This document shows positions 1 to 7,839 of a stretch of DNA of 25,913 bases, piece after piece (position 1 is the first letter of the stretch; each line of letters starts with the position of its first letter). The stretch comes from UBA12068 sp964452415. Its GTDB lineage: Bacteria; Patescibacteriota; Minisyncoccia; Moranbacterales; GWC2-37-73. Both the position numbers and the translations under genes were made by a program. Location of the stretch: contig CAYVME010000014.1 of the NCBI GenBank assembly GCA_964452415.1, positions 1-25,913 of the forward strand, given 5' to 3'. The notes beneath the pieces were generated by a model. That model did no database searches. It was not told the origin of the DNA and saw only the letters and a program-made list of their open reading frames with translations.

Positions 1-101
1 GTGAGAATATTTTTCTTTTTGGCCCATATGCAACGAGAGTGAATCGGAGCTTTTGGAAATTGAGTATTCTTCCAAAAGCATGCCAAAAAGGAAAATAATC
101 G
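1..101 (+). repeat. Structured intergenic repeat, copy 1
   Basis: The left arm at 1-23 (GTGAGAATATTTTTC then TTTTTGGC) is complementary to 82-97 (GCCAAAAAGGAAAATA). Between them are a conserved block rich in GCGA/CGGAGC (24-50) and a perfect 10-bp hairpin (49-58 with 70-79). The outermost part of the right arm (98-101 onward) has diverged from the expected TTCTCAC. The same layout recurs at 5467-5577 and 25865-25913 in the same orientation. No ORF is supported inside it. It lies downstream of the minus-strand lipoprotein gene. Confidence 0.75.
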
Positions 102-161
102 AAGCAAAAATGCTTCCATTACCTATATTTCATCTTACAGGCAATCGAAAAAATGAGCAAG

Positions 162-197
162 AAAAAAGGCTAGCTCCGACATTTGTCGAATCTAGCC
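162..197 (-). terminator. Intrinsic terminator of the lipoprotein gene
   Basis: On the minus strand GGCTAG pairs with CTAGCC (168-173 with 192-197). An inner perfect stem CGACA/TGTCG (177-181 with 184-188) is followed by a run of six T (162-167 on plus). It lies 24 bases beyond the lipoprotein stop codon. Confidence 0.85.
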
Positions 198-220
198 AAT
201 TTTTGACACACCTACATTTT

Positions 221-715
221 TTATCCGCCAGTTAATTCTCTGACGAATCTTTCCCTTTTGGTTTCTGCACAGCTAATGGAGTTGCCCTTTTTTCTGAAGG
301 CATACTCTCTCATCTGGCTTGCAGAAAACACCAGTAAGTAAAACTCTTCAGTCTCATTATAGAGACCATATTTTTGGGTGCTCCTAATTTCACCCACATT
401 AACAGTTCCACCGCTCAAATCTTGAGCAAGGTAATGAATCTTCCTTACCCACTCAGCACGCGATTCATTACTGTCAAAAATGACAGCGAACCCCAACGAC
501 TTCTCGAGATATTCAAATGAGGACCGTTCTGGGCATTTGAATTCAGCAAACGCCCGAGCAACTCTCATATTAAACCTCTCGATTGCCTCTTCGCGCTCAG
601 ATTTTTCAGGGGCAGTTAGAGTTTCGATATTTTTGCTTGGCAGAGCAATAGTTGCACACCCGCCAATCAAAAACGCAAAACCAGCCAACACTACAATAAA
701 AAAGAACTTTCTCAT
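221..715 (-). CDS. Small lipoprotein of unknown function
   Basis: A 164-residue protein that begins with a typical lipoprotein signal peptide: MRK, a hydrophobic stretch at about residues 4-19, then a lipobox ending IGGC with the lipidated Cys at 20. It should be attached to the outer face of the membrane. The mature part is hydrophilic, with two further Cys, and matches no family I recognise. The start is well fixed: GGGAGGT lies 5 bases before the ATG, one of the few strong SD sequences in the window. A promoter with 17-base spacing (775-803) and a terminator (162-197) bracket it, so it is a monocistronic unit, unlike the neighbouring envelope genes. The lipoprotein call is firm; the function is unknown. 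Confidence 0.85.
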   Translation of the reverse strand: MRKFFFIVVLAGFAFLIGGCATIALPSKNIETLTAPEKSEREEAIERFNMRVARAFAEFKCPERSSFEYLEKSLGFAVIFDSNESRAEWVRKIHYLAQDLSGGTVNVGEIRSTQKYGLYNETEEFYLLVFSASQMREYAFRKKGNSISCAETKRERFVRELTGG

Positions 716-774
716 CCCTACCTCCCTATTTTTGGTTTTTTAAATAAAAAATCTTATCAAATTGACAAGATACA

Positions 775-803
775 AGTATAGCACCTTTTTGGACTTCTGT
801 AAA
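775..803 (-). promoter_or_regulatory. Promoter of the lipoprotein gene
   Basis: On the minus strand TTTACA (798-803) and TATACT (775-780) are separated by 17 bases and lie about 60 bases before the lipoprotein start. The -35 hexamer is inside the left arm of the inverted repeat at 791-835. Confidence 0.7.
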
Positions 804-835
804 GGGCAATCTCAATTTTAGCCCTACAGAAGTCC
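791..835. repeat. Long inverted repeat overlapping a -35 box
   Basis: GGACTTCTGTA (791-801) plus GGGC (804-807) pairs with GCCC TACAGAAGTCC (821-835). This gives 15 pairs with a two-base bulge and a 13-base loop. Neither side has a clear T run after it, so it is a poor intrinsic terminator. It lies between the murJ stop and the lipoprotein start and could be an operator, or an RNA structure at the murJ 3' end. Confidence 0.7.
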
Positions 836-907
836 ATCTCAACTACATTATTTTTGTATTCATGCTTTTCCAAGAAAGCTGAGCGACCAATGTCTAGGTA
901 GCTGCTC

Positions 908-2554
908 CTATTCCCCGACTCCTGCCACGCCAGCAGTGTCCTCAGTGATAAGCTTTTTCTCTTTGAAGATTTTCCTTGTGATTGACTGAGTGAATTGAAA
1001 AAATTCTTTGACTTCAAAATAATAACAAGCCAAGGAAAAGAAAGCCAAACCAGTTCCGCCAGCAACGATCAGTTGAACAAAAACTGCTACAAAAGTGTCC
1101 AGTTCTCCGCGAGAACCAACAACATATTTAACTGCTTGAGTGGCCACACCAGCCACCAAAGTAGCTGCAACAATTCGAATTGTTGAATTCAAAATATTTT
1201 TTCCATCAATGCTTGGAAGACTTTTTCGAAGATACACAATCAACAAAATCATATTGACAACGCTTGCCAGAGAAAAAGCAACCGCCAAGCCATAGATTCC
1301 AAAGGGCTTCACAAGCAAGAAAAGCGAACAAATACTGATAAATTCTCCGAAAAGTGCGATGAAAAGTGGTGTCTTCGTGTCCTGCAGAGCATAAAATGCT
1401 CTAATGAGAAGAGGAAGAAGAGACTGTGCAAACAAACTTACAACCATCAAACCCAAAACTTGAAAAGTGAGGATTGTGTCTTCCCAATTGAAATTTCCAG
1501 TTCCCAAAAGCACGCGCACTGTCTGAGCTCGAAGCACGAACAAGAACATGCTAATAGGGATCACAAAAAACAAAACTTGGCGAAATGTTCGAGAAAAAGC
1601 AATTGCAAATTTCTCATATTCCCCCTTTGCTCCATGAGTGCTCAATGTTGGAAAAACCGCGATTGCAAATGAAACCCCAAACAATCCAAGAGCAGCGCTT
1701 TGGATGTTGTTGGCAAAATTAAAAACTGCCAAACTTCCGGTTGCAAGGGTTGTTGCAAAAATCGTGAAAATGGTGAAGTTGATTTGAGTAACTGCAATTG
1801 TGAGCGTTCTCGGCACCATCAGTTTCAAAACCTTTCTAACATTTTTATTCTTCCAGGCAGAAAAAAGCATTGGCTTGAAATGAAAACCGGAAAATTTCAC
1901 TGCTGGATACTGAATCATCAAATGTAAAAATGCACCCAGAACAACACCCCAAGCCAAACCTGCCGGACCAAGGGGCTTAACAAAGAAAAGAGCACCGACT
2001 ATTATTCCAGTATTATAAAAAATTGGAGCCAAAGAATAAATCAAGAATTTTTTAAATGAAACCAATGCTCCGCTAAAAATTCCACTGATCCCCAGCAAAA
2101 GCGGACTCAAGAACATTATTCTTGTGAGTGTCACAGTCAAATCCAATTTTTCCCCATGGAAACCTGGAGTCACAATCTTCATAAGCCAAGGCGCAAGCAA
2201 AATCAAAACAAGAGACAGTGCGCCAGTAAGAAAAATCTGTAAACTCAAAATTCCCGAAGAAAGTTCCCAGGCTTCATCCTCCTTGTTCTTAGAAATAAGC
2301 TCTGTGAAAACCGGAATGAAAGCTGCGCTAAGTGCTCCAACAATCATCAAATTATAAATCAAATCCGGAATTCGAAAAGCCGCATAATATGCATCCAGCG
2401 TGTCACCCGCACCAAACTGCCCAGCCAAAATTCGATCTCGGAAAAGTCCCAGGATTCGAGAAGCCACTCCAGCCAATGAAATAATAACAGCCGCCGCAAC
2501 TGATTGCGTCGGTTTTTCTCTCAGAAAATCTCCACTTACAAATTTTTTAATCAT
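908..2554 (-). CDS. murJ: Lipid II flippase MurJ (MviN family)
   Basis: A polytopic membrane protein of 548 residues, close to the usual MurJ length, with about 14 hydrophobic helices. The N-terminal region (about 15-60) has the family pattern AGVASRILGLFRDRILAGQF followed by DAYYAAFRIPDLIYNL, which is diagnostic of MurJ/MviN in the MOP exporter superfamily. The family moves lipid II across the inner membrane for peptidoglycan synthesis. A TTG codon nine bases upstream could extend the frame by MAH, but the ATG giving MIKKF is preferred. No SD is visible. A promoter at 2580-2608 would leave a leader of about 20 bases. The DUF4012 gene starts further upstream on the same strand and its stop is at 2624, so the two may be partly co-transcribed. 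Confidence 0.95.
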   Translation of the reverse strand: MIKKFVSGDFLREKPTQSVAAAVIISLAGVASRILGLFRDRILAGQFGAGDTLDAYYAAFRIPDLIYNLMIVGALSAAFIPVFTELISKNKEDEAWELSSGILSLQIFLTGALSLVLILLAPWLMKIVTPGFHGEKLDLTVTLTRIMFLSPLLLGISGIFSGALVSFKKFLIYSLAPIFYNTGIIVGALFFVKPLGPAGLAWGVVLGAFLHLMIQYPAVKFSGFHFKPMLFSAWKNKNVRKVLKLMVPRTLTIAVTQINFTIFTIFATTLATGSLAVFNFANNIQSAALGLFGVSFAIAVFPTLSTHGAKGEYEKFAIAFSRTFRQVLFFVIPISMFLFVLRAQTVRVLLGTGNFNWEDTILTFQVLGLMVVSLFAQSLLPLLIRAFYALQDTKTPLFIALFGEFISICSLFLLVKPFGIYGLAVAFSLASVVNMILLIVYLRKSLPSIDGKNILNSTIRIVAATLVAGVATQAVKYVVGSRGELDTFVAVFVQLIVAGGTGLAFFSLACYYFEVKEFFQFTQSITRKIFKEKKLITEDTAGVAGVGE

Positions 2555-2579
2555 ATGTGCCAATAATTACAATCTTGAT

Positions 2580-2608
2580 ATAATACAACGCAACGAGCAA
2601 AAAATCAA
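2580..2608 (-). promoter_or_regulatory. Promoter of murJ
   Basis: On the minus strand TTGATT (2603-2608), a 17-base spacer and TATTAT (2580-2585) lie in the 69-base gap between the DUF4012 stop and the murJ start. The predicted leader is only about 20 bases and has no SD. Confidence 0.6.
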
Positions 2609-2623
2609 CAATACATCAACAAT

Positions 2624-5449
2624 CTAATGTTTTTTCACAAAAAGCATTCCAATAAATTTATCCGTGTCCAACTCTGTCTCAGTTTTGAAAAGGCTACCTT
2701 CCACCTTCGAATTATTCAGTGATTTCCATTTGATTTCATAATTTGCAGGATATGAAATTTCTGATGAAAATTCACTACCCAAACTTCCAGACTGCTTCTG
2801 CGCCACCAATGAATATGAATCTGACCCAGCATCATCTCCAACTGAAACCCTGAAAAGCGCAAAAGGCAAAAGATATTTATATGTGATTGTCATGGTTTCG
2901 CCAGGACTGACATATGTCCAATTTGCAAAAACTGTTTTTCCCGATTCATTGTAAACCCTGGTGCCAGAGTTTTCATCAATAACAATTGACCCCTCTTCTC
3001 TCTGAACATCTTCGTCGCGCGCAAATCCCAAGGCGTCATAGTCAACTGGAGGATCATTTTTCTCAATTGTCTGACCAGCAACTTCCAAAAGCTGCGAACC
3101 CTGGGGAACATAAACTCGCATATAATCAGCATTCACCTTGTTGAGCCATTCATATTCTGAATCTCCACCACTATGTTTCCTAGTTACGGAAACAGTGTCA
3201 ACAATTGAACCATCGGATTGAATTTCACTTTTGTGCTCAATTTTTTCGCCGACAACTGCATCCGTCTTGAAGCCATTGACATTAGTATTAACAATGCTGA
3301 TGTAGTCCCTGGAAGATGGAAGGATTTCACCAGACCATCCGCGCTCAGAAATTATTTTCTGAAGCTCTGCATTCTCAGAATAGAAAAGTATGTGTTTTTC
3401 AGCCAGTCCTTCCAGAAAAGCTTCGGCTGTTTTTGAAATTGAACCAAAATTTTTGCTTGAAAAAAGTTTTTCCAGGACCAAAGGCGCCAAGTCAGACAAA
3501 ATTTTCTTAGGCTTGTTTTCTTCTTTGTCATAATCAACCTCAACTTTATATTGAGTTAATTCGATAAAATTTTCACTATCCAAAGTCACATCATATTCAG
3601 GCATTTCTATCGGCCCTGTAATTTCCAAAAGTTTTTGCATCACAGTTGGAGTAAGAGTTATCACCCCATCAGCTGTCGGTCCACCGGTTTTCTCATAGAA
3701 AGAAATTGCCTTTTTTGCAGACACTGGAAAATCAGCAAACCAATTGCTGTCATGCATGCTCCAATTGGTTGAGATTTTTTGAATTGGAGCAGGAGGCACA
3801 ATTCTATCACGAAGCTGACCATCAGGATTGAAAATTCCATCAATGAAAAATTTCTTCACATGGCCATTGGAAATATCCAAGAGACCATAGCTTCCAATGA
3901 ATCCCCCTGTAGCCCTCATTTCGGTATTGTTTTGAAACAAGAACAAATATTTCCTAGGACCATTAGCACCGAGCAGATCAGCAAAAATGTGGCTATTACT
4001 CAAAAAAGTATCCAGAGCAAATCTGAGATCTGGCAAATTTTGCTTAATAAGCAAGAATTTATCTTGCTTATCTTCTGGCAAATCATCTATTGCTATTTTA
4101 TCAATATTTTCTTGAGCCAAATCAAGTTCTTTTTTTGCCTTGCCAATATTCTCCTGCGCCACAGCAAAAAAATCTAATAATGAAATCTCCGATTTTTGAT
4201 TTTGATCAATTGGATTCTTGAGTTTGATGCTAGCTTTTGCAACCTCATTTAAATATTTTCCAACAGCTGAAAAATGCTTACCGGCGTCGACGGCATTTTT
4301 TCCCGATGAGACTTTTGTCGCAAAGGGCACGAAGCGAGTTGCATCCAACAAAATTCCACCCATGCTTTCGAGCTGCTCTGATCCATCTGAAAAATTTGCC
4401 AACGCTTTTTCAAATTGAACACTTGAACTTTCGAAATTTTGATTCTTGATATCAGCCAAGGCCAAATTCAAGTTTTCCAAACCGTCAGTACTGGAACCCA
4501 AAACCCGCCCCTCCAAACCAAGACCCTTATTAACATAGGCAACACTGCCCACGCCAGCAAAAACCAAAACAGCAACCACAGCAAAGGCCAGCAGTGGCCT
4601 GGCAGTCTCAAATCTGATTGGAAAATTTTCGAAAGAGAAGAAACTTCCCTTCACCCAATTTTGCTTATTTTTCTTTTTTCTAGCCTTAATGGAAGCCTCT
4701 TTGAGTTTTTGAGCTTTCAAATCATCTTCTCTTTCTTTTTCCAACCAAATCGCCAATTCCTGATCACGCTTTTCCCTTTCGAGCATGATTTCTTTTTCGT
4801 ATTCCTCTGCTTTTTTGCGATTATATTCCTTGATTTTTTCCAATTCTTCTTTGCGCGATTGTGCCTCAAGCTGAACAGCTTCTTGCCTTCGCAATCTTTC
4901 CTGTTCCCTTTGAAAAATAAGCTCAGAGTCTTTTTCTTTTTTTATCTTGTCTTCAACTACCAAATCCCTGAGTTTTTGCGCCTTTAGATCCTCTTCTCTT
5001 TCCTTCTCTAGCCAACGCGCCAACTCCTGGTCGCGCTTTTCTCTTTCAAGCATGACCGCCTTTTCATATTCATCCTTTTTTATTCTGTTCTGCTGGCTAA
5101 TCTTTTTGAGATTTTCCTTGCGCACCAGCACTTCAGACTGAACAAGCTCTTGTTTTTTCAAGATTGCTTGTTTTTTTTGCAAAATAAGCTCAGCATCTTT
5201 TTCCTTTTGCAATTTTTTGATCTTTTCAGTGATTTCTTTTTGTTTTTGCTCCAGGCGTTTTTTTTCTTGTTGGAGAAAATTGCGTTGCTCTTCTTTTTTA
5301 AGATTAAAAATATGTCCATCATTCAATGGGTCATCTCCGACACATTTGGTCGCAACCTCCACAGCCTGGATTTTTTTCCAATCCAAATCACCAGCCTCAT
5401 CGACTGGTCTGACATCAAACATTTGTGGAATAATTCTGTTTTTAGACAT
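2624..5449 (-). CDS. Large membrane-anchored DUF4012 protein with coiled-coil repeat
   Basis: A 941-residue protein. Residues about 50-260 are a highly charged coiled coil that contains two tandem copies of an 89-residue unit (83-171 and 172-260). A single transmembrane helix follows at about 285-306 (LLAFAVVAVLVFAGVG), then a large extracytoplasmic part. The stretch LFQNNTEMRATGGFIGSY (504-521) is the hallmark of DUF4012, a family common in CPR and Gram-positive genomes with no established function. The N-terminal coiled coil is predicted to be cytoplasmic. The frame stays open upstream to 5530, but that extension runs through the structured repeat at 5467-5577, so the ATG giving MSKNRII is chosen. 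No SD is seen. Neighbouring glycosyltransferases and MurJ suggest an envelope role, which is inference. Confidence 0.88.
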   Translation of the reverse strand: MSKNRIIPQMFDVRPVDEAGDLDWKKIQAVEVATKCVGDDPLNDGHIFNLKKEEQRNFLQQEKKRLEQKQKEITEKIKKLQKEKDAELILQKKQAILKKQELVQSEVLVRKENLKKISQQNRIKKDEYEKAVMLEREKRDQELARWLEKEREEDLKAQKLRDLVVEDKIKKEKDSELIFQREQERLRRQEAVQLEAQSRKEELEKIKEYNRKKAEEYEKEIMLEREKRDQELAIWLEKEREDDLKAQKLKEASIKARKKKNKQNWVKGSFFSFENFPIRFETARPLLAFAVVAVLVFAGVGSVAYVNKGLGLEGRVLGSSTDGLENLNLALADIKNQNFESSSVQFEKALANFSDGSEQLESMGGILLDATRFVPFATKVSSGKNAVDAGKHFSAVGKYLNEVAKASIKLKNPIDQNQKSEISLLDFFAVAQENIGKAKKELDLAQENIDKIAIDDLPEDKQDKFLLIKQNLPDLRFALDTFLSNSHIFADLLGANGPRKYLFLFQNNTEMRATGGFIGSYGLLDISNGHVKKFFIDGIFNPDGQLRDRIVPPAPIQKISTNWSMHDSNWFADFPVSAKKAISFYEKTGGPTADGVITLTPTVMQKLLEITGPIEMPEYDVTLDSENFIELTQYKVEVDYDKEENKPKKILSDLAPLVLEKLFSSKNFGSISKTAEAFLEGLAEKHILFYSENAELQKIISERGWSGEILPSSRDYISIVNTNVNGFKTDAVVGEKIEHKSEIQSDGSIVDTVSVTRKHSGGDSEYEWLNKVNADYMRVYVPQGSQLLEVAGQTIEKNDPPVDYDALGFARDEDVQREEGSIVIDENSGTRVYNESGKTVFANWTYVSPGETMTITYKYLLPFALFRVSVGDDAGSDSYSLVAQKQSGSLGSEFSSEISYPANYEIKWKSLNNSKVEGSLFKTETELDTDKFIGMLFVKKH
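4670..5203 (-). repeat. Tandem 267-bp coding repeat (2 x 89 residues)
   Basis: Two in-frame units at 4937-5203 and 4670-4936 encode matching coiled-coil segments. They start EKDAELILQ and EKDSELIFQ, and share the blocks MLEREKRDQELA and WLEKERE. They are similar but not identical at the DNA level, so the duplication is not recent. Confidence 0.85.
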
Positions 5450-5466
5450 AATTACAAAAAAATTTG

Positions 5467-5577
5467 TTTTGTGAAAATATTTTCTTTTGAGGCCATCCAC
5501 AGCGACAGCGAGGACCGAGCAAGCAGTCATAGCTCCTGACTGCGAAGCGTGCCGAAAAAGGAAATATTCTCACAAAA
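5467..5577 (+). repeat. Structured intergenic repeat, copy 2 (complete)
   Basis: The outer arms are 27 bases each (5467-5493 and 5551-5577) and pair almost throughout, with G-U pairs. TTTTGTGA at one end faces TCACAAAA at the other. The inside has a GCGAC/GCGAG/CCGAGC block and a perfect 7-bp hairpin GCAGTCA/TGACTGC (5522-5528 with 5536-5542). The element fills the gap between the stop of the glycosyltransferase at 5578 and the leader of the DUF4012 gene. It is the only copy in the window with both arms intact. Confidence 0.8.
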
Positions 5578-6702
5578 CTATCTCACCACCTTTAGATATA
5601 CCGCCAATGTTTCTTGGGCCATTTTTCTCCAACTATATTTTCTTATTTGCTGATATCCTTTCTCAATCAAAGCCTGTCTTAAAGAGTTATCATCCAAAAT
5701 TTTCAAAACTCCGTCTGCAAATTTTTCACTGATTCTGGCATCCACAAACAAAGCTGAATCACCCAGAACCTCCTTCATGCATGGATGGTCTGATGAAACC
5801 ACCACGGCGCCTTTCGCCATTGCTTCAAGCGGTGGCAAACCAAAACCTTCATACAGTGAAGGAAAAACATATGCGCTTGCATATCGATACAGCACATCCA
5901 AATCTTGATCTTCAACAAATCCCAAAAAATGAACATTGGGAACATTTTTCTTGGAAGCACGCTCACGCAATCGCTTATAGAAAAAATCTTCCTTACCCAC
6001 AAACGCCAAATGCATGTCTGGATATTTTGCCAAAATCAATTTGAAAGCATCAACGAGTGTTTCCAGATTTTTGTGCGGATATGCATTGCCAACATAAAGT
6101 AAATACTTTTTAATTATACCATATTTTTCCAAAATAAGATGTGGCGATGTGCTGGAAATTTTGCATGAGTCATCACTGGCCTCATGCGTCACTGAAATTT
6201 TTTTCAAAGCCTTGGGATACTCAGCAATAATGTCATTTTTGGTGAACTCAGACACAGCAATAATCTCTTTCGCTCTCGCAATCGCACTGCCAATTGTCAA
6301 TTTATATGCGGCATATTTCAACCAATAGAAAATTGGATTGAGAAGTGTCGCCCTGATTGTTGGAAAATGAAGCAAAATCAAATCATGGATGGTCAGCACG
6401 AATTTTTTTCGGTACATTATTGGCACATTAAAATGCGGAAAATGCATCAAATCCAATTTGTATTTATTCAAAAGTCTTGGGAAAAAAAATTGTTCAGAAA
6501 AAGTGTACCAGTGGTAATCAGCCAACACTTTTTTGAAATTTTTATTGTATGGCTGATACTCGTCGAAATTTTCTTTGCGCAAAAAAACCACATATTGATT
6601 TTCCGTGTCAATCGTTTCCAAATGTTCAATCAATTTTTGAGTATAACGCCCCAGCCCCTTGCCCCCGAGCCCAAAAAAGCGCGCATCAATTCCAATTTTC
6701 AT
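5578..6702 (-). CDS. GT4-family glycosyltransferase
   Basis: A 374-residue protein with the two-domain GT-B layout. It begins MKIGIDARFFG with a glycine-rich segment (GLGGKGLGRYTQ), as expected for the acceptor domain. In the C-terminal domain are LLYVGNAYPHKNLETLV (201-217) and EGFGLPPLE (285-293), which is the E-x7-E motif that binds the nucleotide-sugar donor in GT4 enzymes. It is a retaining glycosyltransferase that probably works at the inner face of the membrane on a surface polysaccharide or glycolipid; donor and acceptor cannot be told. No SD precedes the ATG. It follows the terminator of the DUF475 gene (6731-6756), and its stop codon abuts the structured repeat at 5467-5577. Confidence 0.92.
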   Translation of the reverse strand: MKIGIDARFFGLGGKGLGRYTQKLIEHLETIDTENQYVVFLRKENFDEYQPYNKNFKKVLADYHWYTFSEQFFFPRLLNKYKLDLMHFPHFNVPIMYRKKFVLTIHDLILLHFPTIRATLLNPIFYWLKYAAYKLTIGSAIARAKEIIAVSEFTKNDIIAEYPKALKKISVTHEASDDSCKISSTSPHLILEKYGIIKKYLLYVGNAYPHKNLETLVDAFKLILAKYPDMHLAFVGKEDFFYKRLRERASKKNVPNVHFLGFVEDQDLDVLYRYASAYVFPSLYEGFGLPPLEAMAKGAVVVSSDHPCMKEVLGDSALFVDARISEKFADGVLKILDDNSLRQALIEKGYQQIRKYSWRKMAQETLAVYLKVVR

Positions 6703-6730
6703 AACTCAATTTTACCATTTTTTTGGCAAT

Positions 6731-6756
6731 AAAAAAAGCAGTCCCTTTGGACTGCT
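6731..6756 (-). terminator. Intrinsic terminator of the DUF475 gene
   Basis: On the minus strand AGCAGTCC pairs perfectly with GGACTGCT across a four-base loop (6737-6744 with 6749-6756), followed by at least six T (6731-6736 on plus). It lies just beyond the DUF475 stop codon. Confidence 0.93.
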
Positions 6757-6764
6757 GATTAGTC

Positions 6765-7688
6765 TTAAACTGCTTTGGCCAATCGCAATTCCCGATATGA
6801 CAAATAAACAAAAACTGACAAAAGCATACAGGTGTTGAGCGGTGCAAACCAAAATGGATAGTGCTGACCAAAGGACTCCAAAACCATAATAATGCCAAGA
6901 AATCCAACGGAATACATCGCTCCATTTTTCAAATAGGCAAATTTTGTGATGAAATCAACACCCCTGACCGTGATCTCCCTAACCATAAAAGCCCCAATTC
7001 CATTTCCAATTAAAATTAATGGGACCGAAATCGTAAAAGCAAACGCACCAATGACACCATCGATCGAAAAAGATGCATCCAGAACCTCCAGATACAAAAC
7101 CTTACTCCAAGCACTCATGCTTGTCTGCCCACTTATCAATTCCTTTTCTTTTTCTTCAGCATTCTTCTTGAATCCATCCGTTATAAAAAAAGCTGTCGAA
7201 CCAATTGTTGCTGATAGTGCTAAAATAGGATCAATCTTTATAGAAAAATAGATAATTAGCGTTAACGAAACAGAAGCGATCGCATAGAACCAGGCACTCC
7301 TTCTGTGTATAAATTTTTCAACCAAAAATGCATACTTCTTTTCCTCAAGAAAAAGCCAAGCCAAAGCAACAAAATACAAATATACACCGCCGCCCAAAAG
7401 CAATATTGGTTTTGATTTCTCAACATATCTTGCTATTTCTGGGTCTCCCGAAAAAGCAAATTGAAAAACCTCTACAAAAGAAAGCGCTGGATTGACAAAC
7501 CAAACGATCAAAAATGGCAAAAGCCCTCGCACCAAAAAAACTGCAATCAATATTCCCCACAGCAAAAAAAACTTCTTTTGCTTCTCTGGGAGGGTCTTAA
7601 GAATATGAGCGTTAACAATGGCATTATCAATACTACTAATAACTTCAAAAACAATAAGTCCAAAAATGACAATAATAGCGCTAAACAT
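6765..7688 (-). CDS. DUF475 / TerC-like integral membrane protein
   Basis: A 307-residue polytopic membrane protein with about 8 hydrophobic segments. Two motifs identify it: FEVISSIDNAIVNA near residues 14-27, and LEVLDASFSIDGVIGAFAFT in the second half. Both are acidic-residue-in-helix patterns of the DUF475 branch of the TerC/LysE-like superfamily. Related TerC/Alx proteins are tied to metal-ion (often manganese) efflux or tellurite resistance, but the transported ion is not established for DUF475. A promoter with an extended -10 (7754-7762) and a strong terminator (6731-6756) make it a single-gene unit between two glycosyltransferase genes. The leader is about 60 bases, too short for the known yybP-ykoY manganese riboswitch. 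No SD is visible. Confidence 0.85.
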   Translation of the reverse strand: MFSAIIVIFGLIVFEVISSIDNAIVNAHILKTLPEKQKKFFLLWGILIAVFLVRGLLPFLIVWFVNPALSFVEVFQFAFSGDPEIARYVEKSKPILLLGGGVYLYFVALAWLFLEEKKYAFLVEKFIHRRSAWFYAIASVSLTLIIYFSIKIDPILALSATIGSTAFFITDGFKKNAEEKEKELISGQTSMSAWSKVLYLEVLDASFSIDGVIGAFAFTISVPLILIGNGIGAFMVREITVRGVDFITKFAYLKNGAMYSVGFLGIIMVLESFGQHYPFWFAPLNTCMLLSVFVYLSYRELRLAKAV

Positions 7689-7753
7689 AAAAAAATAAAG
7701 TTAAATTTATAAGATTTGCTAAGTCCTGAATAATTCAAATAAGTACATTTTAT

Positions 7754-7762
7754 ATTATAGCA
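7754..7762 (-). promoter_or_regulatory. Extended -10 promoter of the DUF475 gene
   Basis: On the minus strand TGCTATAAT is a perfect extended -10 element. No good -35 lies 17 bases upstream, as is usual for this promoter type. The same nine bases occur upstream of the membrane protein gene at 17220 (see 18347-18355). Confidence 0.65.
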
Positions 7763-7788
7763 TGCCATCTTCTTAAAAATTTTCAGTC

Positions 7789-7839
7789 TTGGTCAGTTCC
7801 TGGTCCGTGTTAGTCCGTTCCTAGTCTGCGTTGGTCAGT
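7789..7839. repeat. Short tandem repeat, 21-base period
   Basis: TTGGTCAGTTCC + TGGTCCGTG (7789-7809) is followed by the diverged unit TTAGTCCGTTCC + TAGTCTGCG (7810-7830) and a partial third unit TTGGTCAGT. A sub-period of 10-11 bases is visible. The repeat runs into the last codons of the glycosyltransferase that ends at 7821. Confidence 0.75.

Noticed and set aside
757..1065. 102-codon minus-strand frame downstream of and overlapping murJ
   Set aside because: Overlaps the murJ 3' end in another frame and runs through the inverted repeat and lipoprotein promoter; no SD or conserved motif.
4439..4987. 182-codon plus-strand frame inside the DUF4012 gene
   Set aside because: The Phe-rich translation is the complement of a Lys/Glu-rich coiled coil; no start signals.
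5450..5530. N-terminal extension of the DUF4012 protein by 27 residues
   Set aside because: The extension is encoded by one arm and the core of the structured repeat; the ATG at 5449 after the repeat is a better start.
7689..7753. Manganese (yybP-ykoY) riboswitch before the TerC-like DUF475 gene
   Set aside because: The leader after the extended -10 is only about 60 bases and shows no riboswitch-like fold.
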